From NCBI RefSeq assembly GCF_014268595.2, contig NZ_CP077091.1, forward strand, positions 704,501 through 768,500: 64,000 bases of DNA. The letters run 5' to 3'. How positions within the stretch are numbered: position 1 is the stretch's first letter; each line of letters begins with the position of its first letter. Shown here in pieces: positions 55,499 to 64,000 of the stretch. Below the pieces are notes generated by a model that ran no database searches, had not been told where the DNA came from, and was given only the letters and a program-made list of their open reading frames with translations. The position numbers were made by a program, and so were the translations under genes. The DNA comes from Pseudomonas hamedanensis (GTDB lineage: Bacteria > Pseudomonadota > Gammaproteobacteria > Pseudomonadales > Pseudomonadaceae).

Positions 55499-56113
55499 TC
55501 AGACCACCCCCAGCAGATAAACCACGGTAAATACGCAGATCCACACCACGTCGAGGAAGTGCCAGAACAGGCTCAGGCAACTCAGGCGCGTGGTGTTGGT
55601 ATTGGTCAGGCCGCGGCTGCGGATCTGCGCCATTAGCACCGCCATCCATACCAGCCCGCTAAGCACGTGGGCCCCGTGGGTGCCGACCAGAGTGAAGAAC
55701 GCGGTGAGGAAACCGCTGCGGTCCGGCCCGTAGCCTTCGGCGATCAGGTGATGGAATTCGTTGATTTCCATCGCGATAAAGCCGCAACCCAGAACGAACG
55801 TAACCCCCAGCCAGCGCAGCACATGGCCGGTGTGATTGCGGTTCATCGCCAGCATTGCGTAGCCGTAGGTGATGCTGCTCAACAGCAGCAGCGCGGTTTC
55901 GACCAGCACATACGGCAGCTCGAAAATGTCCACCGTCGAGGGACCGCCCGCCACACTGTCGCGCAACACCGCATAGCCGGCGAACAGCGTGGCGAACAGG
56001 ATGCAGTCGGTCATCAGGTAGATCCAGAAACCGAACACGCGCATCGAACCCGCATCTTCGTGGCCCTGCTCATGGCTATGGGCGATGTCTTTATCCAGCA
56101 CGATATTGGACAT
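55499..56113 (-). CDS. cyoC: Cytochrome bo3 ubiquinol oxidase subunit III
   Basis: This 204-residue inner-membrane protein has five helices and the COX3-family features [32 protein letters not shown] and the C-terminal [20 protein letters not shown] hydrophilic N-terminal tail ([18 protein letters not shown]) is typical of CyoC. It lies 2 bp after cyoB. Confidence 0.96.
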   Translation of the reverse strand: MSNIVLDKDIAHSHEQGHEDAGSMRVFGFWIYLMTDCILFATLFAGYAVLRDSVAGGPSTVDIFELPYVLVETALLLLSSITYGYAMLAMNRNHTGHVLRWLGVTFVLGCGFIAMEINEFHHLIAEGYGPDRSGFLTAFFTLVGTHGAHVLSGLVWMAVLMAQIRSRGLTNTNTTRLSCLSLFWHFLDVVWICVFTVVYLLGVV

Positions 56114-56115
56114 GA

Positions 56116-58089
56116 TCAGGCCTCCGCCAAGTCTTTGAGACGCGCTTTTTCAATCCGCGCGACTTCTTCAGCCGGCACGAAATAGTCAATGTCTTCGTCG
56201 TAGCTGCGCACGATCATCGCCGCCACCGAAGCGACCAGCCCGAAGATCGCCAGCCACCAGATGTGCCACACCAGGGCGAAGCTGCAGATCAGCGCGAACA
56301 CGCTGATCACCAGACCGGCCGAGGTGTTGCGCGGCATATGTATGGCGCGGTAGTCAGTGTGATTGAGCGTACTGACGCCGCGCTCCTTCATGCCCCAGTA
56401 GGCGTCGAGGTCACTGACTTTCGGTTGCTCGGCGAAGTTGTAGAACGGCGGCGGCGAGGCCGTGGCCCATTCCAGCGTGCGCCCGTCCCACGGATCGCCG
56501 GTGAGGTCGCGGTATTTGGCGCGGTTGCGAATGCTGACGAACAGTTGCAGCGCTTGCGCGGTGACGCCGCAGAGAATGATGCCCACCCCCAGCAATTCCA
56601 GGAGCAGCCAAGGCTGCCAGTCGGGATTGTCGAAGTGATTGAGGCGCCGGGTCATGCCCATGAAACCGAGAACGTAGGAGGGCATGAAAGCGAAGTAAAA
56701 GCCGATCAGCCAGCACCAGAACGCGATGCGCCCGAGCTTGTCGTTGAGACGGAAGCCGAAGGCTTTGGGGAACCAGTACGTCAGCCCGGCCATGTAGCCA
56801 AACACCGCGCCACCGATGATGACGTTATGGAAGTGGGCGATCAGGAACAGGCTGTTATGCAGCAGGAAGTCGGCACCGGGCACGGCCAGCAGCACACCGG
56901 TCATGCCGCCGATGCTGAACGTGACGATAAACCCCAGCGTCCACAACATCGGCGTTTCAAAACGCACCCGGCCACGGTACATGGTGAACAGCCAAGTGAA
57001 GATTTTCACCCCGGTCGGCACCGCGATGATCATCGTCATGATCCCGAAGAACGCGTTGACGTTGGCCCCGGCGCCCATGGTGAAGAAGTGGTGCAGCCAG
57101 ACGACGAACGAGAGAATCGTGATCGCGATCGTCGCCCACACCAGTGAAACGTAACCGAACAGGCGCTTGCTGCTGAAGGTCGCGGCGATCTCGGAAAAGA
57201 CCCCGAACGCCGGCAGGATCAGGATGTATACCTCCGGATGGCCCCAGGCCCAGATGAGGTTGACGTACATCATCGGGTTGCCGCCGGCCTCGTTGGTGAA
57301 GAAGTGCATGCCCAGATAACGGTCGAGCGTGAGCATCAGCAGCGTTGCGGTGAGGATCGGGAACGCCGCAAGAATCAGCACCGAGGTGCACAACGCGTTC
57401 CAGGTGAACACCGGCATTTTGAACAGGGTCATGCCCTCGGTGCGCATCTTCAGGATGGTCACAAAGAAATTGACCCCGGTCAGTAGCGTGCCGATCCCGG
57501 ATATCTGTAATGACCAGATGTAGTAGTCGACGCCGACCCCGGGGCTATAGCCCAGTTCGGACAAGGGCGGGTAGGCGACCCAGCCGGTGCGGGCAAATTC
57601 GCCGACGCCCAGGGAGATGTTCACCAACGCCGCGCCGACCACGAACAGCCAGAAACTCAGTGCGTTGAGAAACGGGTAAGCCACATCGCGCGCACCAATC
57701 TGCAAGGGCACGACGATGTTCATCAGGCCGACCACAAACGGCATGGCCATGAAGAAAATCATGATCACGCCGTGGGCGGTGAAGATCTGGTCGTAGTGTT
57801 CCGGTGGCAGATACCCCGGCCCGCCACTGGAGGCCATCGCTTGCTGAGTGCGCATCATGATCGCGTCGGAGAAGCCACGCAGCAGCATGACCAGCGCGAC
57901 GATGATGTACATGCAGCCGATCTTTTTGTGGTCGACAGAGGTGAACCACTCACGCCAGAGGTAACCCCACTTGCGCTTCCAGGTGACGGTGCCGATCAGG
58001 GCAAAACCCATCAGGCCAACGATGGCCAGGGTGTACATGACAATCGGCTCGTGCAATGGAACGGCGTCCCACGAAAGTTTCCCGAACAT
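56116..58089 (-). CDS. cyoB: Cytochrome bo3 ubiquinol oxidase subunit I
   Basis: This 657-residue heme-copper oxidase core carries the catalytic heme b/heme o3/CuB centre. Ligand motifs seen are ITAHG-type [11 protein letters not shown] (heme b His), [17 protein letters not shown] (CuB His and the cross-linked Tyr), WLHHFFTMG (two CuB His), and [12 protein letters not shown] (heme o3 and heme b His). It oxidises ubiquinol and pumps protons under oxygen-rich conditions. It has the extra N- and C-terminal helices typical of quinol oxidases. It starts 2 bp after cyoA. Confidence 0.97.
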   Translation of the reverse strand: MFGKLSWDAVPLHEPIVMYTLAIVGLMGFALIGTVTWKRKWGYLWREWFTSVDHKKIGCMYIIVALVMLLRGFSDAIMMRTQQAMASSGGPGYLPPEHYDQIFTAHGVIMIFFMAMPFVVGLMNIVVPLQIGARDVAYPFLNALSFWLFVVGAALVNISLGVGEFARTGWVAYPPLSELGYSPGVGVDYYIWSLQISGIGTLLTGVNFFVTILKMRTEGMTLFKMPVFTWNALCTSVLILAAFPILTATLLMLTLDRYLGMHFFTNEAGGNPMMYVNLIWAWGHPEVYILILPAFGVFSEIAATFSSKRLFGYVSLVWATIAITILSFVVWLHHFFTMGAGANVNAFFGIMTMIIAVPTGVKIFTWLFTMYRGRVRFETPMLWTLGFIVTFSIGGMTGVLLAVPGADFLLHNSLFLIAHFHNVIIGGAVFGYMAGLTYWFPKAFGFRLNDKLGRIAFWCWLIGFYFAFMPSYVLGFMGMTRRLNHFDNPDWQPWLLLELLGVGIILCGVTAQALQLFVSIRNRAKYRDLTGDPWDGRTLEWATASPPPFYNFAEQPKVSDLDAYWGMKERGVSTLNHTDYRAIHMPRNTSAGLVISVFALICSFALVWHIWWLAIFGLVASVAAMIVRSYDEDIDYFVPAEEVARIEKARLKDLAEA

Positions 58090-58091
58090 TA

Positions 58092-59021
58092 TTAACGCTC
58101 CTCGGCCAGCAGACTCGGTTGTTGATCGGCGCGCGTGTCATCGCTGTTACGTTGCACCTGAGTGTCTTTGGCACGGGGTGCCTTGTTCATGCCTTCATAC
58201 TTGTCGACGATGTCCAGAAACAGCCGCTCCTGAACGGCCGAGTAATAAGTAATCCGGTGGGCGACGGAAGGTTTGGCCAACTGCGCATAACTGGCGTGAT
58301 CAAGTTTTTGTGGCGCGCTTTTGACTTTGTTGACCCACGCTTCGTAATCCGCGCCAGTGAGCGACAACGTACTGAAGTGCATGTCGGAAAAACCATGGCC
58401 GTTATAGTTGGCGGCAATTCCGCGAAACTGGCCGGTTTCGTTGGCAATCAAATGCAACTTGGTCTGCATGCCCGCCATCGCATAGATCTGGCCACCCAGC
58501 GCCGGGATGAAAAACGAAGTCATCGCCGCATCTGACGTCACGGTAAAACTCACCGGTGTATTGACCGGCAGCGCCAGTTCATTGACCGAAGCGATGCCCA
58601 GGTCGGGGTAGATGAACAACCATTTCCAGTCAGTCGCCACGACCTGCACGTTGAGCGGTGGCGTGTCCGAATCCAGCGGTCGATAAGGGTCCAGCGAGTG
58701 GGTGGTTTCCCACGTCACCCAGCCCAGCACGCAAATGATCAGGAACGGCACGCCCCAGACCACTGCCTCGATCTTGTGCGAGCTGGCCCAGCGCGGCGAG
58801 TACTTGGCCTTCTTGTTGGTGGCGCGGTAACGGTAGGCAAACACGAACATCATGACAATCACCGGTATCACTACCAGCAGCATGAGGCCCGTTGCGAGAA
58901 TGATGAGGTCGCGCTCGTCCCGGGCAACCTGGCCCTTGGGATTGAACACGATCAGATTGCAACCGGCGAGCAGAACGCTGGTAGCGAGATAGACCAGGCA
59001 ATAGCTGATTGTTCGCTTCAT
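58092..59021 (-). CDS. cyoA: Cytochrome bo3 ubiquinol oxidase subunit II
   Basis: This 309-residue lipoprotein has signal [21 protein letters not shown] (lipidated Cys21), two transmembrane helices, and a periplasmic cupredoxin domain (about 120-230, with [18 protein letters not shown] and [14 protein letters not shown] segments). The copper-A ligands are absent, as expected for a quinol oxidase, so electrons come from ubiquinol rather than cytochrome c. A charged C-terminal tail follows. It is the first gene of cyoABCDE; the promoter lies in 59022-59424. Confidence 0.96.
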   Translation of the reverse strand: MKRTISYCLVYLATSVLLAGCNLIVFNPKGQVARDERDLIILATGLMLLVVIPVIVMMFVFAYRYRATNKKAKYSPRWASSHKIEAVVWGVPFLIICVLGWVTWETTHSLDPYRPLDSDTPPLNVQVVATDWKWLFIYPDLGIASVNELALPVNTPVSFTVTSDAAMTSFFIPALGGQIYAMAGMQTKLHLIANETGQFRGIAANYNGHGFSDMHFSTLSLTGADYEAWVNKVKSAPQKLDHASYAQLAKPSVAHRITYYSAVQERLFLDIVDKYEGMNKAPRAKDTQVQRNSDDTRADQQPSLLAEER

Positions 59022-59424
59022 ATAGGCTCCTGTTCTAAGTATCGATCCTTTTAACGTCGTAACGGCGACGCGCGTTTATTACTTGGGTAATAGCGCTTCG
59101 CTTGTTTGGTAAACGAAGCGAAGTGGGCCCGCTCTATTCTTTCGGCAACAGTTTCCCGTGGACAGAAAACACTGTTTCTGTACCGGTTTATTACCGTGGG
59201 GCTGACTAACGAGTAGTAGTTGAGCTCGCCTGGGCCTCGAAATTTTTGAATAAGCGCTCAGGCATTGGTTTGACAAAATGTTTCGCAAACTGACGAACGG
59301 TTGAACTAGCGAAACGGCGGAGAGGAACTAGCGAGTTATGCTGAAAATGCCTCTCGGCAAACCGGGAATCATCCAGCGAGAGGGTGGGTCTTTGAAGAGA
59401 GCGGATTCACTTCAGGAGTACGAC
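59022..59424. other. Divergent intergenic region between cyoA and a small unknown gene
   Basis: These 403 bp hold no supported gene; the frame of the next ORF stays open back to 59338, but its good Shine-Dalgarno is at 59425. I see a palindrome CAGAAA-N6-TTTCTG at 59163-59180 and a TTGACA hexamer at about 59271 without a clear -10. No clean Anr box was found by eye, although cyo operons are commonly oxygen-regulated. Confidence 0.5.
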
Positions 59425-59739
59425 ATGTTCATACGCGGCGAAACCTACAGGAAATGGAAGGCGACGGAAAAGGACGAAAAGTGCCATACGCAAGAAGTCG
59501 AAAACGGCTGTCACATCGAAGTGCGGACACGGGAGGCGGACGATGGCGACATTGAAATGTTCATCAGCGTCTACACCGCGACCGGTGAATGCGCCCACGA
59601 GCGAATCAAAAAACTGCCGGGCATCGAATGGACCGTTGAAGACGCGCTCAAGCGCGGTACCGACCAGGCGGAGCGAATTGCCGGTGGCGAGTCAGGCCGG
59701 TTGCCGTGCGCCGATGCGCATAATCACGCGGACGACTAG
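59425..59739 (+). CDS. Small hypothetical protein
   Basis: This 104-residue, mostly charged soluble protein of unknown function starts MFIRGETYRKWKATEKDEKCH. Its middle looks like a beta-rich segment (CHIEVRTREADDGDIEMFISVY) followed by an amphipathic helix (EWTVEDALKRGTDQAERIA). The CAGGAG Shine-Dalgarno supports the ATG at 59425. It contains four Cys residues. It is divergent from cyoA and converges with the zinc dehydrogenase gene over a strong hairpin. Confidence 0.7.
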   Translation: MFIRGETYRKWKATEKDEKCHTQEVENGCHIEVRTREADDGDIEMFISVYTATGECAHERIKKLPGIEWTVEDALKRGTDQAERIAGGESGRLPCADAHNHADD

Positions 59740-59748
59740 GTTGGCAAC

Positions 59749-59785
59749 GCCACTGCTGCCGGCAACGCCTGCCGGCGTCAGTGGC
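59749..59785. terminator. Bidirectional hairpin between convergent genes
   Basis: GCCACTG-ct-GCCGGCA and TGCCGGC-gt-CAGTGGC pair as two 7-bp blocks with a symmetric 2-base internal bulge and a 5-base loop. It lies exactly between the two stop codons. No T tract is seen. Confidence 0.6.
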
Positions 59786-59795
59786 GCTGTACTCA

Positions 59796-60965
59796 TCACG
59801 GTTTGAATACGGCCCGCAGGCACTGGTCGGTCTTGTCCTTGAACATTTGATAGCCCTGCGCGCCATCCTCCAGGCTCATGGGGTGGGTAAGCAACCACGA
59901 GGGGTCGAGTTCGCCTTTCTGGATGTGTTCGAACAAGGTCGGCGCGTAGCGTTGCCCTGGCTGCTGCCCGGACTTGAGCGTCAGGGCCTTGTTGACAATC
60001 GCGCCCATCGGGAATTTGTCGAGCAGGCCGCCGTACACACCGACCACCGACACCGTGCCGCCCTTGCGACAGGCGCGAATGGCCTGACGCAGCACCGTGC
60101 CGCGCTCGGTGTGCAGGCGCAGCATCTGCTTGGTTTTGTCGTAGGCGTAATCGATCTCGGTGCCGTGGGCCTCCATGCCGACGCAATCGATGCAACGATC
60201 CGGCCCGCGTCCGCCGGTCAGTTCCAACAGGGCTTCGTGGACGTTGGTGCGTTCGTAGTTGATGGTGATCGCCTTGCCGCGTTCTTCAGCCAGACGCAGG
60301 CGGTCCGGGTAGCGATCGATCGCAATCACCCGTTCTGCACCGAGCAGATAGGCGCTGCAGATCGCCATCAGCCCGACCCCGCCGCAGCCCCACACCGCCA
60401 CCGTGTCGCCCGGCTGGATCCCGGCGTTGTCGGCGGCGAAATAGCCGGTTGGCGCGGCGTCGGAAACGAACAGCGCCTGTTCGTCGCGTACGCCTTCAGG
60501 CACTTTGAACAGGTTGGTGTCGGCGTACGGCACGCGCACGTAGGTGGCATGGCTGCCCGGATAACCGCCGAAGGCATGGCTGTAGCCGATGATGCCGCAG
60601 CACGGTTGGCCGTAGGCGAGGTCGGTGGCCGAGGGGTTGGGATTGGAGTTGTCGCAGCAGGAAAAATCGCTGCGCTGGCAGTGTTCGCAATGCCCGCAGC
60701 CGATGATCGAAATGGTGATGACCTTGTCACCCTTGCGCAGGCCGTTGACGCCGGGCCCGACTTCGACGATCTCGCCCATGAACTCATGACCGATGATATC
60801 GCCCGGCTTCATCGCCGGAACGTAACCGCCGAGCAAGTGCAGATCGGAACCGCACACCGACGACAGTGTCACGCGGATGATTGCATCGCGCGGGTTGAGG
60901 ATCGCCGGATCGGCCACGTTGTCGACTTGCAAACGGTTGGGGGCTTGCCAGGTAAGTGCGCGCAT
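59796..60965 (-). CDS. Zinc-dependent alcohol dehydrogenase (formaldehyde dehydrogenase-like MDR)
   Basis: This 389-residue medium-chain dehydrogenase has a catalytic zinc site Cys-Gly-Ser-Asp (SSVCGSDLHLL), GHEFMGEIVEVG with the second ligand, and a structural zinc loop with clustered cysteines (GCGHCEHCQRSDFSCCD). The Rossmann motif VWGCGGVGLMA lies near 195. The long insertion GYSHAFGGYPGSHATYVRVP is typical of glutathione-independent formaldehyde dehydrogenase-like MDRs. Likely role: oxidation of an alcohol or aldehyde with NAD. It overlaps the SRPBCC gene stop by one base and is probably co-transcribed with it. Confidence 0.88.
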   Translation of the reverse strand: MRALTWQAPNRLQVDNVADPAILNPRDAIIRVTLSSVCGSDLHLLGGYVPAMKPGDIIGHEFMGEIVEVGPGVNGLRKGDKVITISIIGCGHCEHCQRSDFSCCDNSNPNPSATDLAYGQPCCGIIGYSHAFGGYPGSHATYVRVPYADTNLFKVPEGVRDEQALFVSDAAPTGYFAADNAGIQPGDTVAVWGCGGVGLMAICSAYLLGAERVIAIDRYPDRLRLAEERGKAITINYERTNVHEALLELTGGRGPDRCIDCVGMEAHGTEIDYAYDKTKQMLRLHTERGTVLRQAIRACRKGGTVSVVGVYGGLLDKFPMGAIVNKALTLKSGQQPGQRYAPTLFEHIQKGELDPSWLLTHPMSLEDGAQGYQMFKDKTDQCLRAVFKP

Positions 60966-61795
60966 CAGTGAATCCCTCCTTCAATCACCACGCCGGTCTT
61001 GACCGATTGCTGGCCGGCGGTGTCCGTGCTTTCGCCGTGGACATAAAAGAAATCATCGTCGCCTTCGGGGCGCAGTCGGTTGTTGCTGACTTCGCCGGTT
61101 TCCATTTGCTGTTTTATCGCTTGCAGGCCGTTGAGCAAGGCCTTGTCGCTGAACAGGCTGATGGCCCGGGCGAGACCGTAGCCGAGTTTGCCCATCGCCG
61201 GTTTGCAGGCGATCACGGCTTTGACTTCGGTGCCGCGACCGGCCGGCGCAGGCGTGAGCGATACCGAGATATCGTGCTGCCAGCGCGACTCGGCCGAGGT
61301 CTGCCAATGCAGTGAGTTTTCGTTTTCGGCAGGCTGACGGACCAGCGTCCAGTGCAGGCGTCGCCCGGCGGGCGCGCGGACCGTCCAGCGCGTGGTGTCG
61401 GGCGTCAGTTGCTCGACGCTGTCGACCCAGCGCAGCAGCGGGCCGATATTGTCGACACGGGCGATAAAGTCCCAGACTTCGTCCAGCGGTCGCATGATGG
61501 TCACGCTGCGGGTGACGGCTTCGCTGATCGGCCAGTGGCGCTCGCGGCTGAACTGCTGCTCGAACGGCGTGGGCGTCAGCGCCTGTTTCAAGCGGCAATG
61601 GCCGGCAACGCCGCGCCACACGCCATACGCCCCGGCCACGATCTCCAGAGCACCGGCCAGGCCACCCTTGCGCCAGCCATGCGTCAACAACGCGGCCCCG
61701 GCCGTCAGCGACAACGCACGCTCGGCGCCGGTCATCGCCCCGCGCTGCTGGCTGTCGTTTCGGGAGTGAGTCGCTATCAGCGGATGGTCAGTCAT
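60965..61795 (-). CDS. SRPBCC/polyketide-cyclase-like protein with N-terminal DUF2892-type membrane segment
   Basis: This 276-residue protein has an N-terminal hydrophobic part (AERALSLTAGAALLTHGWRKG ... LEIVAGAYGVWRGVAGHC, about 24-67) resembling the YgaP-like inner-membrane module. It is followed by a START/SRPBCC hydrophobic-pocket domain (about 90-235, with VTIMRPLDEVWDFIARVDNI). Similar fusions are annotated as cyclase/dehydrase, but no enzymatic role is established. It is the upstream partner of the zinc dehydrogenase, linked by a 1-bp overlap. The 150 bp beyond its start lead into the REP array. Confidence 0.82.
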   Translation of the reverse strand: MTDHPLIATHSRNDSQQRGAMTGAERALSLTAGAALLTHGWRKGGLAGALEIVAGAYGVWRGVAGHCRLKQALTPTPFEQQFSRERHWPISEAVTRSVTIMRPLDEVWDFIARVDNIGPLLRWVDSVEQLTPDTTRWTVRAPAGRRLHWTLVRQPAENENSLHWQTSAESRWQHDISVSLTPAPAGRGTEVKAVIACKPAMGKLGYGLARAISLFSDKALLNGLQAIKQQMETGEVSNNRLRPEGDDDFFYVHGESTDTAGQQSVKTGVVIEGGIH

Positions 61796-61946
61796 GTTGC
61801 AATCTCCATCGGTGTGTTAGCGATAGAAAAAACGCCGCCGTTTGAGGTTCAACTGTATTCGTGCGCGACGGGATGAGAGGTCGTTTGCCAGTGGCTGGAT
61901 CCAGAAACTCCGTGAGAGTCAGCAGATCCTGTGAACAGCGAAAAAC

Positions 61947-63112
61947 CATGTGGGAGCGAGCTTGCTCGCGAAGGCAATCTTTCAGTTGGAGAAGTGTTGA
62001 CTGACCCGGCGCTTTCGCGAGCAAGCTCACTCCTACAGTTTTTTATAGTGTCAGGAGGTTGTGTGTGCGGCGGGAGTCCATGTGGGAGCGGGCTTGCTCG
62101 CGAATGCAATCTGGCAGTTGGAGAAGTGCTGACAGACCCGGCGCTTTCGCGAGCAGGCTCACTCCTACAGGTGCTTTTGTGGTGTCAGCAGGTTGTGTGT
62201 GCGGCGAAAATCCATGTGGGAGCGAGCTTGCTCGCGAAGGCGATCTGTCAGTTGGAGAAGTGGCGACTGACCCGGCGCTTTCGCGAGCAAGCCCGCTCCC
62301 ACAGGTGTTTTTGTGGTGTCAGCAGGGTGTGTGTACGGCGGCAATCCATGTGGGTGCGGGCTTGCTCGCGAAGGCGTTCTGTCAGTTGGAGCAGTGTTGA
62401 CTGACCCGGCGCTTTCGCGAGCAAGCCCGCTCCCACAGGTGTTTTTGTGGTGTCAGCAGGTTGTGTGTGTAGCAGGAATCCATGTGGGAAGCGGGCTTGC
62501 TCGCGAAGGCGATCTGTCAGTGGGTGAAGTGTTGACTGACCCGGCGCTTTCGCGAGCAGGCTCACTCCCACAGGTGTTTTTGTGGTGCAGGTTGTGTGTG
62601 CGGCGGCAATCCATGTGGGAGCGGGCTTGCTCGCGAAGGTAATCTGGCAGTTGGTGAAGTGCTGACTGACCCGGCGCTTTCGCGAGCAGGCTCACTCCTA
62701 CAGGTGTTTTTGTGGTGTCAGCAGGTTGCGTGTACGGCGGCAATCCATGTGGGAGCGGGCTTGCTCGCGAAGGCAATCTGTCAGTGGGTGAAGTGTTGAC
62801 TGACCCGGCGCTTTCGCGAGCAGGCTCACTCCTACAGGTGTATTTGTGGTGTCAGGAGGTTGTGTGTGCAGCGGCAATCCATGTAGGAGCGGGCTTGCTC
62901 GCGAAGGCGATCTGTCAGTTGGAGAAGTGCTGACTGACCCGGCGCTTTCGCGAGCAGGCTCACTCCTACAGGTGTTTTTGTGGTGTCAGCAGGTTGTGTG
63001 TGCGGCGAAAATCCATGTGGGAGCGGGCTTGCTCGCGAAGGCGATCTGGCAGTTGGTGAAGTGTTGACTGACCCGGCGCTTTCGCGAGCGAGCCCGTTCC
63101 CGCAGGTGGGAT
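61947..63112. repeat. Nine tandem copies of a 134-bp REP-pair unit (BIME array)
   Basis: Units begin with catg at 61947, 62079, 62213, 62347, 62481, 62612, 62746, 62880 and 63014, giving spacings of 131-134 bp. Each unit contains a forward REP (gggagcgggcttgctcgcgaagg), a spacer (cagttggagaagtgttgactgacccggcg), an inverted REP (tttcgcgagcaggctcactcc) and a linker ending gtcagcaggttgtgtgtgcg. This makes 18 REP cores in about 1.17 kb. The last copy ends near 63112, about 90 bp before puuD. Several open frames through the array reflect its composition only. The 150 bp before it hold nothing recognisable. Confidence 0.95.
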
Positions 63113-63203
63113 CGGCTGCGGTCGAAACTAAATGAACGCACCGGCTCGCAGCGCAATCCACATAGGGACAAAGCACTGATAACAGCACAACGGGGGTGTT
63201 CAT

Positions 63204-63950
63204 ATGTCTCGTCTGCCCATCATCGGGGTCACGGCCTGTTCCTCGCAGATCGGTCCGCACGCCGTGCAAATGAATGACGACAAGAATTCGCAGGCGGTGG
63301 CCACGGCGGCGAAGGGGTTGCCGCTGATTCTGCCGATGTTTCCTGACTTGCTCGACCCGGCGCAGATCATCGCCAGCCTCGACGGTCTGCTGTTCACCGG
63401 CGCGCCGTCGAACATCGAACCGCATCACTATGGTGGCCGCCCGAACCCGCCGGGTACCGAGCACGATCCGGCGCGCGATCAATTGGCGCTGCCGTTATGG
63501 CGCGCCGCCGTTGACGCCGGTTTGCCGGTGCTCGGCCTGTGCCGGGGGTTGCAGGAACTGAACGTGGCGTTCGGCGGAACGCTTGATCAGCAACTCGACG
63601 AACCGGGGCCGGAACACGAACCGCCCAGCGACGAATCAATCGAGGAACAATACGCTCGCACTCACGACGTGACCGTGCAGCCGGGCGGTGTGCTGTCGCG
63701 GCTGGGCCTGAACGGGGTGATCAAAGTCAATTCAGTGCACGGACAAGGCATCGGGCAAGTCGCCGAAGGCCTGCGTATCGAGGCGATCGCCGAGGACGGC
63801 TTGATTGAAGCGCTGTCGGTGGACGGCAGCAAGGGCTTCGCCCTGGCGGTGCAATGGCACCCGGAATGGCACGTGATGGACAATGCCGATTACCGGGTGA
63901 TTTTCCATGCCTTCGGCGAGGCCTGCCGCCAGCGCGCGCAGTCACGCTAG
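63204..63950 (+). CDS. puuD: Gamma-glutamyl-gamma-aminobutyrate hydrolase family protein (PuuD type)
   Basis: This 248-residue class I glutamine-amidotransferase-like hydrolase has nucleophile Cys113 in GLCRGLQELN and a catalytic His-Glu pair in QWHPEWH near the end. The PuuD-typical segments LLFTGAPSNIEPHHY and KVNSVHGQGI are present. In polyamine catabolism it splits gamma-glutamyl-GABA to glutamate and GABA, in the cytoplasm. A GGGGGTG Shine-Dalgarno precedes the ATG at 63204. Other polyamine genes, if any, would lie beyond the right edge. About 50 bp of unassigned sequence follows to the end of the window. Confidence 0.9.
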   Translation: MSRLPIIGVTACSSQIGPHAVQMNDDKNSQAVATAAKGLPLILPMFPDLLDPAQIIASLDGLLFTGAPSNIEPHHYGGRPNPPGTEHDPARDQLALPLWRAAVDAGLPVLGLCRGLQELNVAFGGTLDQQLDEPGPEHEPPSDESIEEQYARTHDVTVQPGGVLSRLGLNGVIKVNSVHGQGIGQVAEGLRIEAIAEDGLIEALSVDGSKGFALAVQWHPEWHVMDNADYRVIFHAFGEACRQRAQSR

Positions 63951-64000
63951 CGGGCGGCGCGGCAACGCTCAGCGGCGGGCGGTGCGGGTGCTGACATCCA

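Noticed and set aside
59163..59180. Palindrome CAGAAA-N6-TTTCTG upstream of cyoA as an operator
   Set aside because: It is a short, single copy not matching a regulator motif I know; too weak to report as a regulatory feature.
61947..63112. Possible CRISPR array because of regular repeats
   Set aside because: Whole 134-bp units repeat, there are no unique spacers, each repeat holds REP palindromes, and no cas genes are present.
61931..63171. Several 60-216 codon frames across the REP array with recurring peptides such as REGDLSVGEVLTDPALSR
   Set aside because: The peptides are translations of REP palindromes; the unit period (134 bp) is not a multiple of three, so frames drift. There are no start signals or conservation.

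Overview
The window looks like chromosome of a fluorescent-group Pseudomonas. The evidence is the gacA-uvrC-pgsA-tRNA(Gly)-tRNA(Cys)-tRNA(Leu) block, a TTG-started gacA, many Pseudomonas-type REP palindromes (core GGGAGCGGGCTTGCTCGCGA), a LapF-type giant adhesin beside a cyo operon, and generally GC-rich coding sequence. No phage, integrase, IS element or CRISPR array was seen.

Layout. 1-5.5 kb: a polar amino-acid-type ABC transporter (cut by the left edge), RidA, an IclR regulator, a PLP fold-type III deaminase/ammonia-lyase and a KDG-type sugar kinase. Together they fit uptake and catabolism of an amino sugar acid such as D-glucosaminate. 5.5-10 kb: a REP-rich spacer, a single-domain parvulin, an orphan PAS-rich hybrid histidine kinase and a PilT/PilU-type ATPase. 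10.1-13.8 kb: a 1253-residue toxin-like protein whose C-terminus carries an M35/aspzincin-like zinc site. 13.9-19.9 kb: a ketone-body gene set (acetoacetyl-CoA synthetase, 3-hydroxybutyrate dehydrogenase, GntP-type permease) with a sigma-54 activator and a matching -24/-12 promoter. 20-26 kb: a yejABEF-type peptide importer and a second parvulin. 26-30.5 kb: a lipase, an unknown three-repeat protein, a DAHP synthase behind an aromatic-rich leader peptide, terminator and second aromatic-rich small ORF, and a GNAT acetyltransferase.

30.6-35.1 kb: gacA-uvrC, pgsA, three tRNAs and a trypsin-like lipoprotein. 35.1-51.7 kb: a complete type I secretion locus, with a 3906-residue adhesin of about 36 repeats of 85 residues plus an RTX end, an outer-membrane TolC-like protein, an ABC exporter and an HlyD adaptor. 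52-54.3 kb: a PL7-type polysaccharide lyase, an MFS transporter and a DUF2934 protein. 54.3-59 kb: cyoABCDE, the cytochrome bo3 ubiquinol oxidase operon. 59.4-61.8 kb: a small unknown protein, a zinc alcohol dehydrogenase and a SRPBCC protein. 61.9-63.1 kb: nine tandem copies of a 134-bp REP-pair unit. 63.2-63.95 kb: a PuuD-type gamma-glutamyl hydrolase.

The items most worth a second look are the DAHP-synthase leader region (two aromatic-rich small ORFs around a strong terminator), the aspzincin toxin-like gene, the palindrome enclosing the sigma-54 promoter, the adhesin locus with a signal-less PL7 lyase, and the REP array.
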